DNA from: Ferruginibacter sp.
Lineage (GTDB): Bacteria > Bacteroidota > Bacteroidia > Chitinophagales > Chitinophagaceae
DNA: 64,000 bases
Assembly: GCA_013141435.1 (NCBI GenBank)
Contig: JABFQZ010000001.1
Location: 1 to 64,000 of the forward strand
Direction: 5' to 3'
Each line of letters starts with the position of its first letter. Positions within the stretch are counted from its first letter, which is position 1. Under the pieces are notes generated by a model. That model saw only the letters and a program-made list of their open reading frames with translations, searched no databases and was not told the origin of the DNA. Position numbers and translations under genes: made by a program. Below, in pieces: positions 42,643 through 51,229 of the stretch.

Positions 42643-43479
42643 ATGAAACTCTTTAGCATAAATACAGGTTTTTTTAAATTAGATGGTGGCGCTATGTTTG
42701 GCGTAGTACCAAAAAGTATTTGGAACAAAATAAACCCTGCCGACGAAAATAATATGTGTACTTGGGCATTGCGTTGTTTGCTCATACAAGATGAAGATAG
42801 GCTGATACTTGTAGACACTGGTATGGGAAATAAGCAATCGGAAAAATTCTTTGGGCATTATTATTTGCATGGCGATGATAATATAGAAAAATCGTTGGCA
42901 ATACATGGTTTTTGTAAAGAAGATATTACAGATGTGTTGCTTACACATTTGCATTTTGACCACTGTGGTGGGGCAATTATTAAAGAAGGAGAGAAATTAG
43001 TACCAGCTTTTAAAAATGCTACCTATTGGAGCAACCAAAGACATTGGGACTGGGCTACACACCCTAATGATAGGGAAAAAGCATCTTTTTTAAGCGAAAA
43101 TATTTTGCCCATAAAAGAAAGTGGCAAATTAAAATTTATAGAAACTAGTTCAGATGATTTTCCTAGAAATATTATAATACGACAAGTATTTGGACATACC
43201 GATGCTATGATGTTGCCTCAGGTAACTTACAAAGGTCATACAATTTTGTATATGGCAGATTTATTGCCATCGGCTGGGCATATTCCATTGCCTTATGTAA
43301 TGGGTTATGATATGTTTCCGGCAACTACACTTACCGAAAAACAAACTTTTTTATCCGAAGCTTTACAAAATAATTATGTTTTATTTTTTGAACATGATCC
43401 ATTAATTGAATGTTGCACACTTCAGCTAACAGAAAAAGGAATAAGAATGAAAGAAAGCTTTAAACTTTCGGAGTTGTAA
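42643..43479 (+). CDS. MBL-fold metallo-hydrolase
   Basis: 278-aa metallo-beta-lactamase-fold hydrolase with two metal ions. LTHLHFDHCGGAI (about residues 101-113) gives the HxHxDH motif, FGHTDAMMLP a further histidine, and MADLLPSAGHIPLPY the bridging aspartate and a last histidine. N-terminal VDTGMGNKQSEKF resembles lactonase-like members. Substrate unknown. Begins 16 bases after the MFS gene, so probably co-transcribed. Ends before a terminator. Confidence 0.92.
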   Translation: MKLFSINTGFFKLDGGAMFGVVPKSIWNKINPADENNMCTWALRCLLIQDEDRLILVDTGMGNKQSEKFFGHYYLHGDDNIEKSLAIHGFCKEDITDVLLTHLHFDHCGGAIIKEGEKLVPAFKNATYWSNQRHWDWATHPNDREKASFLSENILPIKESGKLKFIETSSDDFPRNIIIRQVFGHTDAMMLPQVTYKGHTILYMADLLPSAGHIPLPYVMGYDMFPATTLTEKQTFLSEALQNNYVLFFEHDPLIECCTLQLTEKGIRMKESFKLSEL

Positions 43480-43513
43480 TTTGTTTCATAAAAAAAATAT
43501 TTTTTAATTATCT

Positions 43514-43545
43514 ATACCACATTTGGGTAACCCCTAATGTGGTAT
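43514..43545 (+). terminator. Terminator after the MBL hydrolase gene
   Basis: ATACCACATT (43514-43523) pairs perfectly with AATGTGGTAT (43536-43545), followed by TGTTTTG. The 12-base loop contains GGGTAACCCC. Confidence 0.75.
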
Positions 43546-43604
43546 TGTTTTGTGCGCCCCATGTTTATACTTTTACTTTTTTAAAAAATTAAACATACAT
43601 TATT

Positions 43605-44516
43605 ATGAAAAAGAATTTATTTGTAATTATACTATTTTTTATTGTAACAATACTTGGGCTTTATAGTTGTACAAAAAGTAGCGGTTTCCCTGGCGAAGCT
43701 GGTCAAAATGGAAACACAATCATATCTGGCGCTGGTATTCCAAATTTTTCGGTAGGTGTAAAAGGCGATTATTTTGTAGATACTATTGGTAAGGTTTTGT
43801 GGGGGCCAAAAAATACTGCTAATTGGGGAGCAGGTTTAGCACTTGTAGGGCCAACAGGTTTGCCTGGTAAAAGTACATTAAGTGGTGCAGGTGCACCAGC
43901 AACTGCACTTGGTAATAATGGAGATTTTTATATTGATATTGCTGCAAAAGTATTGTATGGCCCAAAAACAGCTGCAGGGTGGGGTGCAGGTACATCTATG
44001 ATAGGTGCTACAGGCGCTACAGGTGCTACGGGAGCTACTGGTAGTACAGGAGCAGCTGGTACTCCTGCACAAGTTATTTATTCTCCATGGATTACATCTC
44101 CATCTCTATCGAGAGATACAACAATAGATGGCACTTGTGTAAGAGTAAGAGATTTTGCAGCACCATCGTTAAGTGCTACAATTTTAAATCAAGGTGTAAT
44201 GATTACTTATTTTAGAGTTGGTTCTATTGGGCCATACGCATTGCCATATACAAGCGATGCAGGAGGAGCTACCAATAGTATTAATTGTATTTATAGGCAA
44301 CAAAATATTATTGTTTATCGCCATACTTTTAATACTTGTAGATTTAATAGTGGCATTGCTCCAGCTTTTCCCGGTCAGCCAGTTATGATAAATATACCAC
44401 AGTCGTTAGAGTATAGATATGTACTTATACCTGGCTTAATAGCAGGAGGAAGAAGTGCTAATTTTGCAACAATGTCTTACGAAGATGTATGTAAATTGTT
44501 TAGTATAAATCCATAA
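43605..44516 (+). CDS. Lipoprotein with short collagen-like repeat
   Basis: 303 aa. Lipobox LYSC with lipidated C22. Two similar modules follow (GNTIISGAGIPNFSVGVKGDYFVDTIGKVLWGPK and STLSGAGAPATALGNNGDFYIDIAAKVLYGPK, each ending with a WGAG segment), typical of phage-tail or collagen-associated stalk units. A run of Gly-Ala-Thr-type triplets (about 134-154) comes next, then a 150-residue C-terminal domain (YSPWITSPSLSRDTTIDGTC to the end) that is unassigned and beta-rich. Likely exposed on the cell surface. Has its own terminator. Confidence 0.85.
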   Translation: MKKNLFVIILFFIVTILGLYSCTKSSGFPGEAGQNGNTIISGAGIPNFSVGVKGDYFVDTIGKVLWGPKNTANWGAGLALVGPTGLPGKSTLSGAGAPATALGNNGDFYIDIAAKVLYGPKTAAGWGAGTSMIGATGATGATGATGSTGAAGTPAQVIYSPWITSPSLSRDTTIDGTCVRVRDFAAPSLSATILNQGVMITYFRVGSIGPYALPYTSDAGGATNSINCIYRQQNIIVYRHTFNTCRFNSGIAPAFPGQPVMINIPQSLEYRYVLIPGLIAGGRSANFATMSYEDVCKLFSINP

Positions 44517-44537
44517 TATCCATTAAAATAATTAAAA

Positions 44538-44573
44538 GGGGCATACTTTATTTTGAGTATGCCTCTTTTTTTT
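44538..44573 (+). terminator. Terminator after the collagen-like lipoprotein
   Basis: GGGGCATACT (44538-44547) and AGTATGCCTC (44556-44565) pair with one G-U, followed by eight T. Confidence 0.9.
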
Positions 44574-44729
44574 GAAATAAACTTTTTGGGTTTTAAAATT
44601 TTTATTTTAGTAGGAAAATTTTGCGTTTTGTGTAATTTGAGATTATCTTGTACAGTTCATTTTATAGAATTAATATTTTGCAAAAAAAAAATCGGCGAAA
44701 AACTAATAAAATCACTACACATACCTATT

Positions 44730-45755
44730 TTGAAAATTAAACAAACCATATTTTTTTCATTTGTTTTTTTTGCTATTTTGTTATGCATATCTGCAAACAA
44801 AAATGCTTTTAATATTAAGCCATTTCCTTTTCTTGTACCTAAGGGTTTTCCAAAACCAACAACCAATATTTTTGCAAAAAATGGTATAACTAATGAAGGT
44901 ATTGAACTAGGTAAAAAAATATTTTACGATGCAAGATTAAGTAAAGATGGGCAAGTAAGTTGTGCAAGTTGTCACCAACAATTTGCTGCCTTTAGCACCT
45001 ACGATCATGATTTGAGCCATGGTGTATTTAATAGTTTTACTACACGAAATGCACCAGCACTTATAAACCTTGCTTGGATGAAAGAGTGGAATTGGGATGG
45101 TGGTGTAAACCATTTAGAAGTACAACCACTTGGGCCATTAAGTGCTACAAACGAAATGGGCGAAAAATTAGATACCATACTGCAAAAAATAAGAGCAGAC
45201 AAAAACTATACTATTTTGTTTTTAAAAGCATTTGGCAAAACAAATATTACTAGCCAGCAAATGCTAAAAGCATTAACTCAATTTGTAGGTAATTTAATAA
45301 GCGCCAACAGCAAGTACGATAAAGTAAAAAATGGCAACGAAAAATTTATTTTACCCGAAGAAAAAGGGTATGAAACATTTAAAACACATTGTAACACTTG
45401 CCACAAAGAACCACTATTTACTGATAATACTTTTAGAAATAACGGCATGCCATTAAATAGATTTAGAGATATTGGCCGACAAAAAATTACATTAAGCAAA
45501 TACGACTCATTAAAATTTAAAGTACCTACACTTCGCAACATAGCACTTACACTACCTTATATGCATGATGGTAGTATTGGTTATTTAGATAAAGTTATAA
45601 ACCATTATACTAGCTTAGATACATCATTGATAAATTTAGACCCATTACTAAAGAAGAAAATAATTTTAACCGATAAAGAAAAAAGCCAATTAATTTTATT
45701 TTTATATACACTTACTGATACAAGTTTTACAAAAAATAAAAAATATTCTCCATAA
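44730..45755 (+). CDS. Di-heme cytochrome c peroxidase family protein (MauG/CcpA-like)
   Basis: Exported di-heme protein, probably reducing peroxide or oxidising a partner. Two heme c motifs: CASCHQQF and CNTCHKEP. Other family features are FYDARLSKDGQVSCASCH, RNAPALINLAWMKEWNWDGG, and LRNIALTLPYMHDGS near the end. About 341 aa from the TTG at 44730, which gives KIKQTIFFSFVFFAILL as a signal peptide. The ATG at 44559 lies inside the preceding terminator hairpin, so it cannot be the normal start, and there is no other ATG upstream of the first heme motif. The start is inferred. Confidence 0.85.
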   Translation: MKIKQTIFFSFVFFAILLCISANKNAFNIKPFPFLVPKGFPKPTTNIFAKNGITNEGIELGKKIFYDARLSKDGQVSCASCHQQFAAFSTYDHDLSHGVFNSFTTRNAPALINLAWMKEWNWDGGVNHLEVQPLGPLSATNEMGEKLDTILQKIRADKNYTILFLKAFGKTNITSQQMLKALTQFVGNLISANSKYDKVKNGNEKFILPEEKGYETFKTHCNTCHKEPLFTDNTFRNNGMPLNRFRDIGRQKITLSKYDSLKFKVPTLRNIALTLPYMHDGSIGYLDKVINHYTSLDTSLINLDPLLKKKIILTDKEKSQLILFLYTLTDTSFTKNKKYSP

Positions 45756-45784
45756 GCTAAAGCGTAATCCTACACCTAATTCGT

Positions 45785-45792
45785 TACTTTTG
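45785..45792 (+). promoter_or_regulatory. -7 box (TACTTTTG) for the flippase gene
   Basis: TAnnTTTG match 18 bases before the TTG start at 45811. Confidence 0.4.
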
Positions 45793-45810
45793 AAAAAACA
45801 TTAAAAGATT

Positions 45811-47316
45811 TTGAGCGGAATAAAAAAATTGGCAGGAGATACTTTGTGGTACGGTGGCAGTTCTATAGCTGCAAGGTTTTTAAATTATTTACTTACGCCT
45901 TACCTTACTTTAAAATTAGCTGTAGCTAGCTATGGCGAAATGAGCCTTGTGTATGCTGCTATACCATTTTTGAATGTACTATTTACTTATGGGTTGGAAA
46001 CTGCTTACTTTAGGTTTGTACAAAAAGAAGAGCACAAAAAGGATATTTACAGTACAGCTAGTATATCTATTTTCATATCTACCATTATACTTACTTTACT
46101 TTTATTTTTAGGAAATAGTAGTATTGCTAATTTTGTAAAATTAAATGCTAATCCAGAGTTTATTAAGTATTGTATTTTTATTATTGCTTTCGATACACTT
46201 TCTACACTACCATTTGCTAAATTAAGGCAAGATGGTAAACCTAAAAAATTTGCTTTTATTAGAATTGTAGGAATTGCAATTACCATGTTTCTTACTTATT
46301 TTTTTATAAGTATTTGTCCAACAATTGTGCAAAATAATCCCGATGGTTGGATTTCGCTTTGGTATATAAAAGATTATGGTGTGGGTTATGTTATTATTGC
46401 TAACCTTATAGCATCTGGAGCTACTTTATTATTGCTTACCAAAGAACTTTTTTCTATACATTTTAAGTTTAATATTAACCTTTGGAAACTAATGTTAATA
46501 TACTCTTTGCCTTTACTAGTAGCAGGCTTTGGAGGTATGATAAATGAAACATTTGATAGAATTATGCTTGGTTGGTGGGCTCCAGTAGCTACAACCGAAT
46601 TGGCTAAAGCAGAAATTGGTATTTATAGTGCTTGTTATAAATTATCTATTTTAATAAGTTTGTTTATTCAGGCTTTTCGTATGGGAGCAGAGCCATTTTT
46701 CTTTAAACAGTCGGAGAGTAGTAACCCACAAAAAACCTATGCTAGGGTAATGAAATTTTTTGTAATTACAATTACTGTAATGTTTTTATTTGTGGCACTT
46801 TATATAGATGTTTGGAAACACTTTATACGCAATGAAGCATTTTGGGTAGGTTTAAAAGTTGTACCAATACTACTTTTGGCCAATATGTTTTTGGGTATTT
46901 ACTACAATTTATCTGTATGGTATAAGCTTACACAAAAAACCATTTATGGCGCTTACATTACAATAATAGGCGCTGTAGTAACAATTGTTATTAATGCTAT
47001 ATTTATCCCTTATTTTAGTTATTTGGCTTGTGCTTGGGCTACCTTTTTTTGCTATGGTAGTATGATGGTAATATCATTTATTTGGGGGCAAAAACATTAT
47101 CATATTCCTTATGCATGGAAAAAATTACTTGCCTACATTGTTATCGTAGTACTAATATTTTTTGTATACAGTAGCATCATAAAACATATTAATAATATTT
47201 ACTTCAACTTTGTATTGGCTACTTTTTTATTATTAATGTATTGCCGTTTTATTACAATTGTAGAGCACAAAGAATTTGCAAAATTACCAGTTGTAGGAAA
47301 ATATTTTAAGAAATAA
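45811..47316 (+). CDS. Polysaccharide flippase / oligosaccharide export protein (MATE-like, Wzx type)
   Basis: 501-aa membrane protein with about 12-14 helices. N-terminal KKLAGDTLWYGGSSIAARFLNYLLTPYLTL and YGEMSLVYAAIPFLNVLFTYGLETAYFRF are typical of Wzx-like lipid-linked oligosaccharide flippases in Bacteroidetes, as are RMGAEPFFFKQSE and NLSVWYKLTQKTIYGAYI. Start is a TTG (45811); no ATG is available, and a -7 box precedes it. No glycosyltransferase genes are nearby, so it is not within a capsule cluster. Confidence 0.88.
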   Translation: MSGIKKLAGDTLWYGGSSIAARFLNYLLTPYLTLKLAVASYGEMSLVYAAIPFLNVLFTYGLETAYFRFVQKEEHKKDIYSTASISIFISTIILTLLLFLGNSSIANFVKLNANPEFIKYCIFIIAFDTLSTLPFAKLRQDGKPKKFAFIRIVGIAITMFLTYFFISICPTIVQNNPDGWISLWYIKDYGVGYVIIANLIASGATLLLLTKELFSIHFKFNINLWKLMLIYSLPLLVAGFGGMINETFDRIMLGWWAPVATTELAKAEIGIYSACYKLSILISLFIQAFRMGAEPFFFKQSESSNPQKTYARVMKFFVITITVMFLFVALYIDVWKHFIRNEAFWVGLKVVPILLLANMFLGIYYNLSVWYKLTQKTIYGAYITIIGAVVTIVINAIFIPYFSYLACAWATFFCYGSMMVISFIWGQKHYHIPYAWKKLLAYIVIVVLIFFVYSSIIKHINNIYFNFVLATFLLLMYCRFITIVEHKEFAKLPVVGKYFKK

Positions 47317-47509
47317 AATATAAACCATTTTCCCTCTAAGTATTTAAAAATCAATACTATATTTCGGGATAATTTCCCTTCCTATTTTTATTTATTGGTA
47401 TTAACAGATTTTAACAAATAAAAAGAAAACCTTTTATCATCATTTTACGTCTTATATGCAACCAACACAAAAAACTGGTTCAAAATCTTCTACCCTTATG
47501 AAGAACATT

Positions 47510-47590
47510 GAATAAGAACCACTTTAGATTTGCACAAAATCCATTTCTAAAGCTTATTCTACACAGTCAGGTTTATGCCTGACTGTTTCT
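47510..47590. ncRNA. Structured intergenic segment beside zapA (possible 6S RNA or terminator pair)
   Basis: GAATAAG (47510-47516) plus CTTTAGA (47522-47528) pair perfectly with TCTAAAG (47546-47552) plus CTTATTC (47553-47559): a 14-bp stem with a 5-base bulge. A second 9-bp stem follows (47563-47571 with 47578-47586, loop TTTATG). Read on the plus strand, T-rich sequence follows, as in a terminator for the flippase. In many bacteria ssrS (6S RNA) lies next to zapA; whether this is one I cannot decide. Length and strand of any RNA are unknown. Confidence 0.35.
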
Positions 47591-47610
47591 GCTGCTTTTA
47601 TATAATACAT

Positions 47611-47901
47611 TTACTCTTTCAAAGCTTTATCTACTTGCAATTCCATCTTCATTAAAGAGTCTAACATTTCTTTGTTTAGCATTGTGTTTCCATTACCTCC
47701 AACATTTTGCGTAGCATACCAAATTATTACCATGGCTATATAGTCTTGCATATCTTTACCAGCAAATTGTGTTTTAAATTCCACAATTTTATCGTTAATC
47801 ATTTTTACCGTTTTGCGAATAATTTCTTCGTCGCTTACAGTGGTTTTTATTCGGTAAGTTCTATCGCCTATTACAATATTTATTGGTATTAATTCGCTCA
47901 T
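47611..47901 (-). CDS. zapA: Cell division protein ZapA
   Basis: 96-aa FtsZ-ring associated protein that cross-links FtsZ filaments. Sequence SELIPINIVIGDRTYRIKTTVSDEEIIRKTVKMINDKI, then DMQDYIAMVIIWYATQ and a C-terminal coiled coil to VDKALKE. It begins one base past the stop of the coiled-coil gene (overlap at 47901) and shares its transcript with pheT. The order pheT-coiled coil-zapA is common in Bacteroidetes. Confidence 0.92.
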   Translation of the reverse strand: MSELIPINIVIGDRTYRIKTTVSDEEIIRKTVKMINDKIVEFKTQFAGKDMQDYIAMVIIWYATQNVGGNGNTMLNKEMLDSLMKMELQVDKALKE

Positions 47902-48200
47902 TATTGGCTGTGTTTGTGGCTAAGCAACGAAATGCATTTATCAATATTTTTTATGTAACCATTTATTTTTTGCTCCAATTCTTTTTTTTCAGTAGCATCC
48001 ATTTTGTCTAACGATGCTTTTAAAATAAGTTGTTCTTGTTTTAAAATATCCAACTTTTCATTTTGTTGTTTGTCTCTTTCTTGCAATAGTGCAATGGTAT
48101 TTTTTTGTTGTTTATTTTCGCTTTGCAGCTTACTATACTGCAGCAACAGTACCTGCAATTTTGTATGTAATTGTTTTATATGTAAGCTTAATTCTGCCAA
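47901..48200 (-). CDS. Coiled-coil protein of unknown function between pheT and zapA
   Basis: 99 aa, almost entirely heptad-rich helix (LHIKQLHTKLQVLLLQYSKLQSEN and onward to LSLLSHKHSQ-like end). No catalytic motif. Three bases after pheT and overlapping zapA by one base, so translation is coupled. Its place and coiled coil suggest a division-ring partner of ZapA, similar in kind to ZapB, but that is inference. Confidence 0.85.
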   Translation of the reverse strand: MAELSLHIKQLHTKLQVLLLQYSKLQSENKQQKNTIALLQERDKQQNEKLDILKQEQLILKASLDKMDATEKKELEQKINGYIKNIDKCISLLSHKHSQ

Positions 48201-48203
48201 TGT

Positions 48204-50633
48204 TTATTTTCTAATGGTAGCGTTTAATTGTTTTTCTAAAGAAGTTATTATTTTGCTCATCATGCCATCGGTATCTGCATCTTCTAGGGTTTTGGCATCG
48301 TCGCCAAAAGTAAAATTTACTGCCATAGAGCGTTTATCTTTTCCAAGTTTTTCGCTTTCAAATACATCAAATAAATTTATAGTTTTTAAATGTTGTATTT
48401 TATTTGCTCTTATGTTTTTTACTATATCGTTATATGCAATTGATTTATCTACAATAATGGCTAAATCTCTTTGTACCGATGGGAATTTTGAAATTTCTTT
48501 GTAAGTAGTAGTTGTTTTTTGGTTTATAGTTACAACTTCGTCCCAAATAATATCTGCAAAAAGCACAGGTTCTTTTATGCCAAATTGTTTCAATATTTTT
48601 GAGGCTATATTTCCTATTTTACCAATTACAATATTGTTTGCTTTTATGGTTATGCCATATTCTAAATCATCGTCTTCTTGTGCTACATCTACTACAAGGT
48701 TTTTTAATCCAGCATTGGCAAATACTTTTTCACACAATCCTTTTACGAAATAAAAATTGGCTTTAGTATCTTTTTGTTGCCAACCGCCATTGGTTACTGT
48801 GCCACTTGCATATATAGCTAAATGTATTTTTTCGTCGTAGTTGCCAATGCCAGTTGTATGGTATGTTTTGCCAAATTCGTATAACTTTAAATCAGCGTTT
48901 TTTCTATTTAGGTTATAAGCAATTACTTCTAAGCCAGTTTGTAAAAGCGATGGTCTCATCACATCTAAATTTGCACTAAGGCTGTTAAGCATTTTTACCG
49001 AATTTTTCAAAATATCTTCGGAATAATATTTACTATCGGTAATGCTGTTAGTAAAAATTTCACTAAACCCATTGCTAGTAAGATAGTTTGCAGTTTTATC
49101 GGCAAGGGCAGCTTTACCATTGTCGTTATTTGCAGATGGCGCTATAGCAATAGTACTTGGTATTTCCACATTATCTAAGCCATCTATACGCATTATTTCT
49201 TCTACAATATCGGCTGGTATGGCAATATCAGTTTTGCTAAAAGGTACATTTACCCATATTTCATCAATACCTTCTTTGTGTATTTCAAAACCAAGAGCAG
49301 TTAAAATATTTTTTATAGTATCGGCATGGTAGTTTTTTCCACTAAGTTTTTTTAGGTAATGATATTTTAAAGCTACGGCAGTTTTTTCGGCAGGTGTAGG
49401 GTACACATCTATAATATCGCTACTTATTTCGCCACCAGCTATTTCTTTTATCATTATTGCTGCACGCTTCAATACATTTACGGTGTTACTTATATCTACA
49501 CCTTTTTCAAACCTTGTAGCAGCATCGGTACGCAAGCCATGCTTAAGCGATGTTTTGCGTATAACCTCATTATTAAACCAAGCACTTTCCAAAAATATAT
49601 TTACAGTATCGTTTGTTACACCACTATCTGCACCACCATACACACCAGCAATACACATATTTGTCTCCACATTAGCTATCATCAAATCATCGGCAAATAA
49701 TTTTCTTTCCTTATCATCAAGCGTTTTAAATGTTGCGCCATCTGTAGCATTTTTTACAACAATACTGTTGCCTTTTATTTTTGCAGCATCAAATGCGTGC
49801 AAGGGTTGTCCAGTTTCGTGTAGTATAAAATTGGTAATATCTACAATGTTATTTATAGGTCGTAATCCAATTGCCCTTAATTTATGTTGTAGCCAAACTG
49901 GGCTTTGTGCTACTTTAATATTGCTAATACTTACACCAGCATAGCGCTTGCAGACATCATTGTTTTCGATTTTTACATCTATAAAAAGGTCGTTATTATC
50001 TGCTGCAAATCCATTTTTAAATGGCAAAATGGCACGCATTTCTTTCTTGTCGTGGTGCCATAAGTAAGCGCACACATCACGGGCTACACCCAAGTGGCTC
50101 ATAGCATCCATACGGTTTGGCGTAAGCCCTATTTCAAAAATATAATCAGTATATATATCAAAAAGCTCGGCAGCTTTGGTGCCAGGTATTTTATCTTCAG
50201 CCAATACCATTATACCATCATGACTTTCGCCAAGGCCTATTTCATCTTCGGCACATATCATTCCAAAACTTTCTACACCTCTTATTTTTGCTTTTTTTAT
50301 GGCAAAAGGCTCGCCGCTTCTTGGGTACAACAAAGAACCTAAAGTAGCTACAACAACTTTTTGACCAACAGCTACATTGCTAGCACCGCATACAATTTGC
50401 GATGGCTCTGCTGCACCAATATTAACAGTTGTTATTTTTAATTTATCTGCATCGGGGTGTTTTTCGCAAGTAAGTACTTCGCCTACTACTATTCCATCTA
50501 ATCCACCCTTTAGCGATTCGTATTTGTGTAGGCTCTCCACCTCAAGCCCAATAGAGGTAAGTATTTTGCTCAAACGTTCCGTATCTATAGTTACAGGTAA
50601 GTATTCGCTAAGCCAATTGTAAGAAATAATCAT
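48204..50633 (-). CDS. pheT: Phenylalanyl-tRNA synthetase beta subunit
   Basis: 809 aa. N-terminal tRNA-binding domain (VVGEVLTCEKHPDADKLKITTVNIG, CGASNVAVGQKVVVATLG), B3/4 editing domain (LTPNRMDAMSHLGVARDVCA and the HETGQPLHAFDAAKI segment), B5 domain, and the C-terminal ferredoxin-fold anticodon-binding domain (SKFPSVQRDLAIIVD, FDVFESEKLGKDKRSMAVNFTF). Complete, standard length. The catalytic alpha subunit PheS is not in the window. Heads the pheT-coiled coil-zapA transcript. Confidence 0.97.
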   Translation of the reverse strand: MIISYNWLSEYLPVTIDTERLSKILTSIGLEVESLHKYESLKGGLDGIVVGEVLTCEKHPDADKLKITTVNIGAAEPSQIVCGASNVAVGQKVVVATLGSLLYPRSGEPFAIKKAKIRGVESFGMICAEDEIGLGESHDGIMVLAEDKIPGTKAAELFDIYTDYIFEIGLTPNRMDAMSHLGVARDVCAYLWHHDKKEMRAILPFKNGFAADNNDLFIDVKIENNDVCKRYAGVSISNIKVAQSPVWLQHKLRAIGLRPINNIVDITNFILHETGQPLHAFDAAKIKGNSIVVKNATDGATFKTLDDKERKLFADDLMIANVETNMCIAGVYGGADSGVTNDTVNIFLESAWFNNEVIRKTSLKHGLRTDAATRFEKGVDISNTVNVLKRAAIMIKEIAGGEISSDIIDVYPTPAEKTAVALKYHYLKKLSGKNYHADTIKNILTALGFEIHKEGIDEIWVNVPFSKTDIAIPADIVEEIMRIDGLDNVEIPSTIAIAPSANNDNGKAALADKTANYLTSNGFSEIFTNSITDSKYYSEDILKNSVKMLNSLSANLDVMRPSLLQTGLEVIAYNLNRKNADLKLYEFGKTYHTTGIGNYDEKIHLAIYASGTVTNGGWQQKDTKANFYFVKGLCEKVFANAGLKNLVVDVAQEDDDLEYGITIKANNIVIGKIGNIASKILKQFGIKEPVLFADIIWDEVVTINQKTTTTYKEISKFPSVQRDLAIIVDKSIAYNDIVKNIRANKIQHLKTINLFDVFESEKLGKDKRSMAVNFTFGDDAKTLEDADTDGMMSKIITSLEKQLNATIRK

Positions 50634-51229
50634 TAGTATATAAAAAATTTAATTACAAAGATACGAATTTCATTTTGGGTAAAAAGCTACCTTTTTGGGG
50701 CTGTCCACAAATACCAAATGGCATCATTTGTTGGGCGTACTTCGGGCTACGCTATCGCTTCGGTACTAGCTACGCTATATACTAAACCCTACGTACACCC
50801 CAGCCCTTGGGCATATTATCTTTACTGTACAATGAAAGCCGGTTTAATAAAGCTTGGATAGTTATTGAAAAAAGATTACCATTAATTTTTCTCTACAAAA
50901 CCTTTACTTAAAAAATAACTAATTCAATCATTTTGAAAAGCAAAAAAATTAAATTAAAAGTGTAAAAAATAAAAATAATACAATTTATTTTGTTAATAAA
51001 ATAAGTAAAAAACAAATAGATATTGAAAAACACTTGTTAATTAACTTGTGTAAAAGCTGTGTATAAACTACCTTTGTGTGTTAACCAACGGTGGAAAAAT
51101 ATAAAATGCAAGTTAATAACAAACAAATGTTAATTAAATATTACCAGTTTGCATTTATCTTAGCTGCCCTACAAAAAAACATAAACATAATTTTATTTAG
51201 CATAGCTACAAAGCAACAAGGTATTTATA
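50634..51229. other. Gene-free stretch (596 bp) between pheT and dnaB
   Basis: Divergent promoter region. A GC-richer patch at about 50690-50820 carries two copies of GCTACGCTAT (50746-50755 and 50769-50778). Nearer dnaB are several GTTAAT-type motifs including the palindrome GTTAATTAAC (51036-51045). No gene, known RNA or IS seen; no clean TAnnTTTG box was assigned. Confidence 0.5.
50746..50778. repeat. Direct repeat GCTACGCTAT, two copies
   Basis: Identical 10-mers at 50746-50755 and 50769-50778 within a patch clearly richer in G+C than its surroundings. Confidence 0.6.

Noticed and set aside
43878-44072. Cysteine-rich minus-strand frame
   Set aside because: Shadow of the Gly-Ala-Thr repeat codons of the collagen-like lipoprotein.
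47525-47532. TAGATTTG promoter box in the zapA-flippase gap
   Set aside because: It lies inside the strong stem 47510-47559, so the match is probably fortuitous.
50634-51229. Replication origin near dnaB
   Set aside because: No DnaA-box cluster or dnaA/dnaN neighbour; dnaB is often away from the origin.
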